Origin: an uncultured Alphaproteobacteria bacterium
GTDB taxonomy: Bacteria; Pseudomonadota; Alphaproteobacteria; Rhizobiales; Rhizobiaceae
DNA: 10,084 nucleotides
Direction of reading: 5' to 3'
Assembly (NCBI GenBank): GCA_929200335.1
Contig: CAKMZG010000037.1
Coordinates: forward strand, 6,649 to 16,732
Below are positions 1 to 5,672 of the stretch, piece by piece. A program made the position numbers and the translations under genes. Every line of letters starts with the position of its first letter. Within the stretch, counting starts at the first letter, position 1. A model generated the notes under the pieces. That model was given only the letters and a program-made list of their open reading frames with translations, was not told the DNA's origin and made no database searches.

Positions 1-2361
1 CGCCTTGTTAAACGCCTTCTACCAACAAAAAAGGGCGAAATGGCTGCTGGCATTGGCGCAATTGAGGAAAAACCCTATCGATTTTTATTAATTGTTGCTG
101 CACTATCTGAAAAGCAGAATAGAAAATCAATTACTAAAAAGGGCGTTATTGCCACTCCAAAAAAAGCCCCTGCGCCCGTCAAAACAACTTCAACATCTGG
201 AAAAACTAAGAATACTCAAAAGGTAACTGCAAAAAGGAAGGTTTTGAGTAAAGTAACACCTTTGAATAATTCAGTTGCTGAGCCTGATATGGCACCAACA
301 ACAAAGGCAGCTAAACCATTGAGTAAACCAGCAAAAAAAACAACTGCGGTAAAGAAAGCCCTTAAAAAGGCCAAAACACAATCAAAGGGTGCAGTGTCAG
401 CTCAAAAATCAAAAAACATTAAACCATCTAAAACAAACACTCAAACCAAACCTAAAGTTAAAGTAAAAACAGAAATGTCGCCAATTGTATTTGCTAAAGA
501 AGATAAAGGCATCGAACAAGAAGCTCCATTGAAAAAAATCTCTGAAGGCAAAGCTATAAAATTTTCTTGGAAAACTGATGCAGATGGAAAATTTGTGATG
601 GTTTCCAACGAAATACTAGATACCCTTGGGGTTGACGCTACCCTTGTTTTAAATAAGTCATGGGATGAGGTTGCGCGCAATTTTAATCTTGATCAAAGCG
701 AAAAAATTGTTGAATTATTTAATACCAAAGACACTTGGTCCGGGCAACAGGTTTTGTGGCCAATAAGTGGCTCAACAGATAAGGATGGTATGGCTGATAA
801 TAAGCTAGTGCCTGTTGATTTTGCGGCTCTACCGAGTGTTGATCGTAATAAGAATTTTAATGGTTATAATGGTTTTGGTATCATTCATATGAATTTGATA
901 AAAACCGTAACAGAGCCTGCGCCGATTAAAGTTGAACCCGCACCCAAAAAATCTAATGCCAAACCAGTAGAGGCTTTAAATGGCGAGGAAAAGGCCGCTT
1001 TTGATGAAATTGCGAGAACCCTTGGGCAATCTTCAGATGATGAAAAAATTGATACGCCAGAGATAGCTAAGCCACCATTGGCTAAGTCAACGCCCGCCAA
1101 ACCCAAACCTGAGCCAATATCAAATGAAGCGACTGCAATAGTTCCTACGCCACCAATTAAAAAGGCTCAACCTCTGATTGAGGTAACTCCACCAATTGAA
1201 ACAAAACCCGCGATTGTTCCTACACCAGAAAAGCCTGAAGTGGCAGCTAAAAAAACATCGCATCAAGATATCTCTGGCGTTTTGGATCAAATACCCGTGC
1301 CACTTATGGTTTACCGAGATAACAGTCTGCTTTTTGCCAGTTCTGATTTCTTAAAGCTAACCCATTATAAAAACATTGAAGAGATCAATGAAGCAGGAGC
1401 CTTAGATGCGCTTTTCGATAACAGTGCAGATGAAGGCGATAAATCTGATGCAGATCAAATGCAATTAATTCTCAAGAATGGTGAGACATGCAATGTGAAT
1501 GCGCGGCTGCAAAGGATCGATTGGTCGGATGGCAATGCTCTTTTAATGGCTTTTACATCCATCGAGCAACAGACTCAAAATATGGCTATTACAGAACCTC
1601 AAGCAAACACTGAAGAGAAAATTAGCACTGAACATGATAAAGCCATTGGCATGACCCTTGAGGATGAAAGTCAGTTTATGACCCGCGTGAGTCATGAAAT
1701 TCGCGCGCCATTAAACACCATCATTGGGTTTTCTGATTTGATCATGGACGAACGTTTTGGCCCCTTGCGAAATGATAAATACCGTGAATATATGCGCGAT
1801 ATCAGGCGCTCAGGCAGCCTTATGCTGGATATTATTAATGATTATCTAGATTTATCAAAAATCAAATCAGGCGATATTATTCTCAAAGAAGAGATGATCA
1901 ATATCAATCAATTGATCAAAGATACTGTTGCAATCGTGCAGCCTCAAGCTAATGGTGATCAAATTATCATCCGCACCAGCCTTTCAAAGGCCGTGCCTTC
2001 TGTAAAAACCGATAGCAACACCGTACGTCAGGTGGTTTTAAACTTGATCTCCAGCGCAATCAAAGCAACCCCAACGGGGGGGCAGATAATTATCTCCAGC
2101 CTACTAGACAGTTCTGGAGAGGTAATTGTGCGGATTAAAGATTCGGGTGATGGCATAGATGAAGAAATGTTGGAATATGTGTTAGAACCAAGCAAATCTT
2201 TAGTGAAATCTAAGGTTGATCCTAGCCAAATGGATAAACATCACAGTGGGTTAGAGCTATCCCTAACCAAAGCGATGGTTGAGGCAACTGGGGCAAAATT
2301 TGAAATATTCAGTGAGTTGAAAAAAGGCACTGTGGTTGAATTGGCTTTTCCAAAAACATAA
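1..2361 (+). CDS. PAS-domain sensor histidine kinase, DivJ/PleC/PdhS-like, 5' partial, degenerate ATP-binding domain
   Basis: Residues are counted from the ATG at 40, but the frame is open to base 1, so the gene probably starts outside the window; only AAGGG four bases before that ATG hints at a start there. Order: a hydrophobic strand (about 15-24), a Lys/Ala/Thr/Pro-rich tract (about 28-150), PAS 1 (about 175-285), a Pro-rich linker (about 286-407), PAS 2 (about 410-508), HisKA (about 541-612) and HATPase_c (about 655-773). The phospho-acceptor is His552 in VSHEIRAPLN. The following segment (FGPL...KYREYMRDIRRSG, DLSKIKSG) is typical of alphaproteobacterial kinases acting on DivK-type regulators. 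No transmembrane pair is seen, so a cytoplasmic protein is likely. Oddities: Ala556 replaces Thr at H+4, Ser672 replaces the N-box Asn, the F-box Phe is missing, and the G2 box reads H735-S-G-L-E-L. The G1 box (D701-S-G-D-G) is intact. The family is secure; the partner and catalytic activity are not. Confidence 0.88.
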   Translation, partial: RLVKRLLPTKKGEMAAGIGAIEEKPYRFLLIVAALSEKQNRKSITKKGVIATPKKAPAPVKTTSTSGKTKNTQKVTAKRKVLSKVTPLNNSVAEPDMAPTTKAAKPLSKPAKKTTAVKKALKKAKTQSKGAVSAQKSKNIKPSKTNTQTKPKVKVKTEMSPIVFAKEDKGIEQEAPLKKISEGKAIKFSWKTDADGKFVMVSNEILDTLGVDATLVLNKSWDEVARNFNLDQSEKIVELFNTKDTWSGQQVLWPISGSTDKDGMADNKLVPVDFAALPSVDRNKNFNGYNGFGIIHMNLIKTVTEPAPIKVEPAPKKSNAKPVEALNGEEKAAFDEIARTLGQSSDDEKIDTPEIAKPPLAKSTPAKPKPEPISNEATAIVPTPPIKKAQPLIEVTPPIETKPAIVPTPEKPEVAAKKTSHQDISGVLDQIPVPLMVYRDNSLLFASSDFLKLTHYKNIEEINEAGALDALFDNSADEGDKSDADQMQLILKNGETCNVNARLQRIDWSDGNALLMAFTSIEQQTQNMAITEPQANTEEKISTEHDKAIGMTLEDESQFMTRVSHEIRAPLNTIIGFSDLIMDERFGPLRNDKYREYMRDIRRSGSLMLDIINDYLDLSKIKSGDIILKEEMININQLIKDTVAIVQPQANGDQIIIRTSLSKAVPSVKTDSNTVRQVVLNLISSAIKATPTGGQIIISSLLDSSGEVIVRIKDSGDGIDEEMLEYVLEPSKSLVKSKVDPSQMDKHHSGLELSLTKAMVEATGAKFEIFSELKKGTVVELAFPKT

Positions 2362-2383
2362 TTTCTTGCCTAGCGCGTGTAAT

Positions 2384-2405
2384 GTTTAGGTGGAACCATC
2401 TAAAC
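2384..2405. terminator. Inverted repeat between convergent genes, possible bidirectional terminator
   Basis: The arms GTTTAGGTGG (2384-2393) and CCATCTAAAC (2396-2405) pair over ten positions, with one G-U wobble in the + strand RNA and only AA between them, so the top pair probably opens into a four-base loop. It lies 22 bases after the kinase stop and 24 bases after the convergent DUF1674 stop, where a shared terminator would be expected. There is no good U-tract on either side (ACTATTTTA follows after a few bases on the + strand), so intrinsic termination may be weak. Confidence 0.5.
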
Positions 2406-2429
2406 GAGAACTATTTTAAATAAGCGGCG

Positions 2430-2678
2430 TTAAAAATCACTGATAATACCTTTATTTTCCCAATCCCCAAATCTGGTAGGCTCTGGGCCATTTCGGCCAT
2501 TGATTTCTTTTGGCGCGGCAACTTTAGGCTCTTGCGCTTGGGCTCTTAGATAGCTTTCCAACACAGCATCTTGCATGGGCTTTGGCAAGGCATCATAGGT
2601 AGCACCATTCGCAGCACGATAATTCATTTTAAGATATTCGATTGCTTTTTCTTTGGATGAAGTCACAGTTTTTTCCAA
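2430..2678 (-). CDS. DUF1674 / SDHAF4-like small protein
   Basis: The C-terminus (APKEINGRNGPEPTRFGDWE followed by NKGIISDF) carries the hallmark GPEPTRxGDWExKGxxxDF of DUF1674, the family of mitochondrial succinate dehydrogenase assembly factor 4. In eukaryotes SDHAF4 binds the flavinated SdhA subunit and helps join it to SdhB; the bacterial role is inferred only. The frame is 82 codons if it begins at TTG (2678). An in-frame TAA lies five codons upstream of the TTG (with a TGA in between), so no longer form exists. Other possible starts are GTG at 2666, preceded by GGAA six bases upstream, and ATG at 2627, which would give 65 residues, close to the usual bacterial size, but has no visible Shine-Dalgarno. 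The helical middle (LPKPMQDAVLESYLRAQAQ) fits the family. It is transcribed divergently from htpX. Family assignment is strong; the start is uncertain. Confidence 0.85.
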   Translation of the reverse strand: MEKTVTSSKEKAIEYLKMNYRAANGATYDALPKPMQDAVLESYLRAQAQEPKVAAPKEINGRNGPEPTRFGDWENKGIISDF

Positions 2679-2694
2679 TTTTGCTCAAAATTAT

Positions 2695-2707
2695 AGCCAT
2701 CTTGGCT
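2695..2707 (-). repeat. Short perfect hairpin in the leader of the DUF1674 gene
   Basis: AGCCA (2695-2699) and TGGCT (2703-2707) form a perfect five-base-pair dyad around TCT, 16 bases upstream of the TTG start at 2678. In the minus-strand transcript it would form a small stem with loop AGA just before the start region. It could affect initiation, be a protein-binding dyad, or be chance. Confidence 0.3.
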
Positions 2708-2746
2708 GTTTTAAAGGGATTTTAGCAGATTTACTACAGTTTAACC

Positions 2747-2776
2747 CTTGAAGTAGTTAGCGCTTTATACCATCTA
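2747..2776 (+). promoter_or_regulatory. Candidate heat-shock (sigma-32 / RpoH) promoter of htpX
   Basis: The -35 box is CTTGAA (2747-2752), preceded by ACC, an exact match to the RpoH -35 core. After a 15-base spacer comes TACCATCT (2768-2775), which matches the last six positions of the classical CCCCATNT -10 element. Spacing is within the known sigma-32 range. Transcription would begin near 2782-2784, leaving a leader of about 32 bases before the htpX ATG at 2815, with GGA at 2804-2806 as ribosome binding site. htpX is a known heat-shock gene in E. coli, which supports the call. No comparably good sigma-70 pair was found here. Confidence 0.65.
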
Positions 2777-2814
2777 TTACTTAATGCTTAGGTTATTATC
2801 AATGGAATAAAAAC

Positions 2815-4053
2815 ATGAATATTATTCGTACTGCTGGTCTTTTAGCATTTTTAACCGCTCTATTTATGTGCGTTGGATATCTCTTAGGAGGCTCTGGCGG
2901 TATGATGATAGCGCTTGTAATGGCTTGTGCTATGAACCTCTATAGCTGGTGGAATTCTGATAAAATGGTGCTTCGAATGCAGGGCGCCGAAGAAGTTTCT
3001 CGCGATAATCATCCTGAATATTATGACATGGTGGCAGAATTAGCTGAAAATGCTGCACTGCCTATGCCCAAAGTTTATGTAATGCATACAGAACAGCCCA
3101 ATGCCTTTGCAACAGGACGTTCGCCGGAGAATGCTGCCGTTGCTGCATCAAGCGGCCTATTGGACATGTTGAATAAAAATGAAGTTGCCGGCGTGATCGC
3201 TCATGAACTTGCACATATCAAGAACCGCGATACGCTCACCATGACTATTTCTGCCTCCATTGCAGGAGCGATTTCCATGCTAGGCAATTTTGCATTTTTC
3301 ATAGGTGGGCGACGCCAAGGTGGCGGCATATTAGGCATGTTGGTGGCTATGTTTGTGGCACCATTTGCGGCTTCCGTTGTGCAAATGGCTATATCAAGAA
3401 CCCGCGAATATGCAGCTGATCGAATGGGGGCATTCATTTGCGGTGACCCCTTGGCTTTAGCCTCAGCGCTTGAGAAGATCACCTATGGGGTGCAGGCACA
3501 CCGTATGGAATCGGTTGAGCGCAATCATGCTCAAGCCCATATGTTTATTATCAATCCCTTGTTAAACCGTTCTGGCGATAGCCTTTTTTCTACCCACCCA
3601 AGCACAGAAAATCGCATTGCAGCGCTTCAAACACTAGCAGAAGAAATGCGTCAATCAGACTTTGGGCAGGATCATTATTCAGATCAAGAATTAGGCCATA
3701 GTACCAATCAAATTCATGACGATGCAGCCTCTCCCTGGGGGCAAAGAGGTGATCAAACCCGCAAAGAACAGAAACCTGAGAAGTCAAACCCTTGGGGTAA
3801 ACGTCCCAGAAAAGATGAGCGACAACATGATGATACAACTGGCGCAGATGATGCATGGGGGGAGCGTTCCGTAAAACAGGCAAAAGTTCCGCGTAAGAAA
3901 GTTAAAAAAACACTCAAAGACCCTCTATGGGGAAGGCGATCTTCTAAAGTTGAGGAAAATACCGAAAGCCCAAGTAAAAAGAAGGCTGGCACAAAATCCA
4001 AATCTGGCGTAACACAAAAGAAATCAAAGAAAGATAATAATCCATGGGACTAA
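2815..4053 (+). CDS. htpX: HtpX, zinc membrane metalloprotease with long PWG-repeat tail
   Basis: This is an M48B-family protease of the inner membrane that cleaves damaged or misassembled membrane proteins, complementing FtsH. The zinc site is visible: H130-E131-L-A-H134 in the HExxH motif, with Glu198 (REYAADRMGA) as third ligand. Four membrane segments are predicted at about 6-24, 27-46, 142-164 and 171-192, the usual HtpX topology. The conserved FSTHPSTENRI segment ends the catalytic core near residue 268. The protein is 412 residues, against 293 in E. coli. The excess is a hydrophilic, Lys-rich tail from about residue 285 with repeated Trp-Gly motifs: PWGQR (307), PWGKR (326), AWGER (347), LWGRR (371) and terminal PWD (410). 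The start at 2815 has GGA eight bases upstream and follows a heat-shock-type promoter. rsmB follows after 32 bases and is probably co-transcribed. Confidence 0.96.
   Translation: MNIIRTAGLLAFLTALFMCVGYLLGGSGGMMIALVMACAMNLYSWWNSDKMVLRMQGAEEVSRDNHPEYYDMVAELAENAALPMPKVYVMHTEQPNAFATGRSPENAAVAASSGLLDMLNKNEVAGVIAHELAHIKNRDTLTMTISASIAGAISMLGNFAFFIGGRRQGGGILGMLVAMFVAPFAASVVQMAISRTREYAADRMGAFICGDPLALASALEKITYGVQAHRMESVERNHAQAHMFIINPLLNRSGDSLFSTHPSTENRIAALQTLAEEMRQSDFGQDHYSDQELGHSTNQIHDDAASPWGQRGDQTRKEQKPEKSNPWGKRPRKDERQHDDTTGADDAWGERSVKQAKVPRKKVKKTLKDPLWGRRSSKVEENTESPSKKKAGTKSKSGVTQKKSKKDNNPWD
3733..4050 (+). repeat. Degenerate WG[x]R motif repeats encoding the HtpX tail
   Basis: Five spaced copies of a short motif occur in the last 106 residues of HtpX: SPWGQR, NPWGKR, DAWGER, PLWGRR and NNPWD. 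They are separated by basic and acidic low-complexity spacers. The unit is a protein motif, not an exact DNA repeat, since the codons around TGG-GGx differ between copies, which suggests selection on the amino acids. Confidence 0.6.
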
Positions 4054-4085
4054 TTAGGCCCCAAATTTCTAGCATTGGATATTGA

Positions 4086-5531
4086 GTGCAAAATAAAAAT
4101 AAACCACAAAAGAATAAACAAGATGCCAATGTTGCAAATGCAGCCAATCCAGCCAATGCAAGCAATTCAGCAAATGCAATGAAAGCTGGAGGTGGTGATG
4201 GCAGTGCAAGCCGTAAAGCGGCAGCGGAATTATTTATAGAAGTGGTTGATGAAGGACAATCCCTTGATGGTCTTTTAAATGCTGACAAAGGCCATAAAGC
4301 CTATTTAAAGCTAAATCCAAGAGATCAAAATTTAACCCGTGCCATTGTGGGCAGTGCCTTGCGCCATAAGGGCGAAATTGATTTTGCCTTAAATAAAATG
4401 ATGGATCGCCCTGCGCCCAAAAAAGCGCGGCATTTATATGCAGCTTTAGCAGTGGCAGCAGCGCAAATTCTCTATATGGATGTACCAGATCGCGCCAGCG
4501 TTAATATTGCAATTAATTTAATTAATGGTGACAGCCGCAGCAAACGCTTTAAGGGCTTTGCTAATGCGGTTTTACGTCGGATGTCCCGCGAAAAAGACGC
4601 TATTTGCGAAAAGCTTGAAGCCCCTGAGCGTTGGTTGGATAATTTACCTAAATGGTTAGCAAAGAAATTACGCCAAGATTATGGGCTAGCTAAACTCAAA
4701 GACATTGCAAAAATTCACCGCATAGCCCCGACTTTTGATCTCACACTCAAACAAAGTGAGATGGCCAATTCAGACCATTGGGAAAAAGCCCTTAATGCCG
4801 TTCGCCTGCCAAGTGGTAGCCTTCGTGTGATTGAGGGGCAAATGGTTGAAAAATTAAAGGGTTTTGATGAAGGAAAATGGTGGGTGCAAGATGCCTCTGC
4901 CGCTCAACCGGCAAAGCTTTTGGGCGGTGTAAAAGGCAAAATTGTCGCTGATCTATGCGCAGCACCAGGTGGTAAAACCGCGCAATTAATCGACCAAGGT
5001 GCTAATGTTACGGCGATTGACTTAAAACAAAGCCGGCTTAAGCGGTTACATGAAAATCTATCTCGATTGAACATGAAAGCTAAGGTTATAGCAGCTGATA
5101 TTCTGGAACATGAAATTGACGAAAAATTTGATGCAATTTTATTGGATGCACCCTGCTCTTCAACAGGAACGCTACGCCGACATCCTGATGTTGCCTATAA
5201 TAAAACTCAAGCAGATATTGATGCCCTAGCAGCATTACAATTGCAATTATGGATAAAAGCCACAACTTGGCTAAATGCTGGCGGTGTGTTGGTCTTTTCC
5301 AATTGCTCGTTGTTAAAGGATGAAGGCGAAAGCCTCTACAAACAAATGTGCGATAAGGCGGATGAATTAGGCATTGAACCCATGACCATAGAGGCTACAG
5401 AAGCGGTAGGCTTTGAAGATGCCATTAATCGACAAGGCTGCCTGCGCATTTTGCCCAGTTACTTACCAAATGAGAAAGATGCCTTGGCGGGCGCAGATGG
5501 CTTTTTCGCTGCTCGCTTTAAAAAGATTTAA
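4086..5531 (+). CDS. rsmB: RsmB, 16S rRNA (cytosine967-C5)-methyltransferase
   Basis: It transfers a methyl group from S-adenosylmethionine to C5 of cytosine 967 (E. coli numbering) in 16S rRNA, in the cytoplasm. A NusB-like RNA-binding domain spans about residues 40-170 (ASRKAAAELF...LNPRDQNLTRAIVGSALRH) and the Rossmann methyltransferase domain about 175-481. The SAM-binding motif is DLCAAPGGKT (289-298). The two RNA m5C cysteines are Cys357 in DAPCSSTGTLRRHPD and Cys407 in FSNCSLLKDEGE; the second motif is more often TCS, so Asn406 is a mild variation. The start is GTG, with GGA six bases upstream (4077-4079); the next in-frame ATG at 4179 lacks a ribosome site. The N-terminus before residue 40 is a Lys/Asn-rich and Ala-Asn-repeat extension, making the protein 481 residues against 429 in E. 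coli. It lies between htpX and a heparinase gene. Confidence 0.94.
   Translation: MQNKNKPQKNKQDANVANAANPANASNSANAMKAGGGDGSASRKAAAELFIEVVDEGQSLDGLLNADKGHKAYLKLNPRDQNLTRAIVGSALRHKGEIDFALNKMMDRPAPKKARHLYAALAVAAAQILYMDVPDRASVNIAINLINGDSRSKRFKGFANAVLRRMSREKDAICEKLEAPERWLDNLPKWLAKKLRQDYGLAKLKDIAKIHRIAPTFDLTLKQSEMANSDHWEKALNAVRLPSGSLRVIEGQMVEKLKGFDEGKWWVQDASAAQPAKLLGGVKGKIVADLCAAPGGKTAQLIDQGANVTAIDLKQSRLKRLHENLSRLNMKAKVIAADILEHEIDEKFDAILLDAPCSSTGTLRRHPDVAYNKTQADIDALAALQLQLWIKATTWLNAGGVLVFSNCSLLKDEGESLYKQMCDKADELGIEPMTIEATEAVGFEDAINRQGCLRILPSYLPNEKDALAGADGFFAARFKKI
4125..4178 (+). repeat. Six tandem 9-bp units encoding Ala/Ser-Asn-x in RsmB
   Basis: Six consecutive nine-base units lie in frame: gccaatgtt, gcaaatgca, gccaatcca, gccaatgca, agcaattca, gcaaatgca. 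They encode ANV, ANA, ANP, ANA, SNS, ANA (residues 14-31). The consensus is close to GCMAATGCA. The tract sits in the disordered extension before the NusB-like domain, so copy-number change would keep the frame and probably be tolerated. Confidence 0.85.
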
Positions 5532-5570
5532 ACCTGCAGCAATTTGCACGTTAACGATGTTTGCATTTTT

Positions 5571-5600
5571 TTTACACAAAGAGAGATGATGTGGTAAATT
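5571..5600 (+). promoter_or_regulatory. Sigma-70-like promoter candidate before the heparinase gene
   Basis: TTTACA (5571-5576, five of six consensus bases) and TAAATT (5595-5600, four of six) are separated by 18 bases. The region is AT-rich, so chance similarity is possible. Transcription would begin near 5607, inside the CtrA-type box at 5599-5613, so such a promoter could be repressed by that site. Confidence 0.35.
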
Positions 5601-5613
5601 AATACATTATTAA
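5599..5613. promoter_or_regulatory. CtrA-type binding site, exact TTAA-N7-TTAA
   Basis: TTAATACATTATTAA is an exact match to the alphaproteobacterial CtrA box TTAA-N7-TTAA. Its centre is 67 bases before the heparinase ATG. If it works as an activator overlapping the -35 region, transcription would begin near 5640 and leave a leader of about 32 bases ending in the GGAG ribosome site. If the sigma-70-like pair upstream is used instead, the box would cover its start and repress. AT-rich background weakens the match. Confidence 0.45.
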
Positions 5614-5660
5614 TCTTTTAAACTTGGACGTTCAAATTCTAAGCATTTAGAATCTGAACT

Positions 5661-5664
5661 GGAG
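5661..5664 (+). promoter_or_regulatory. Ribosome binding site of the heparinase gene
   Basis: GGAG lies eight bases before the ATG at 5673, the clearest Shine-Dalgarno in the window. It fixes this start. Translation from here gives no signal peptide. Confidence 0.7.
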
Positions 5665-5672
5665 TATAGACA

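Noticed and set aside
2606..2699. Small minus-strand frame from the ATG at 2699, overlapping the start of the DUF1674 gene
   Set aside because: Only about 23 codons, no ribosome binding site, no recognisable motif, and it runs out of frame across a well-supported gene start.
2741..2800. CtrA half-sites (TTAACCC, CTTAATGC...GTTATT) in front of htpX
   Set aside because: No pair fits TTAA-N7-TTAA; the sigma-32-like elements explain the region better.
4179..4181. ATG as an alternative rsmB start
   Set aside because: It lacks a ribosome binding site, whereas the GTG at 4086 has GGA six bases upstream; it cannot be fully excluded because the repeat extension is not needed for the fold.
3944..4288. 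Minus-strand open frame opposite the end of htpX and the start of rsmB
   Set aside because: Its composition is the mirror of Lys- and Ala-rich coding on the other strand, it spans two well-supported genes, and it resembles no family.
5540..5580. Possible terminator after rsmB (TGCA repeats around CGTTAACG followed by a run of T)
   Set aside because: The T-run is suggestive, but no stable stem can be drawn; the flanking TGCA copies are self-palindromic and do not pair as long arms.
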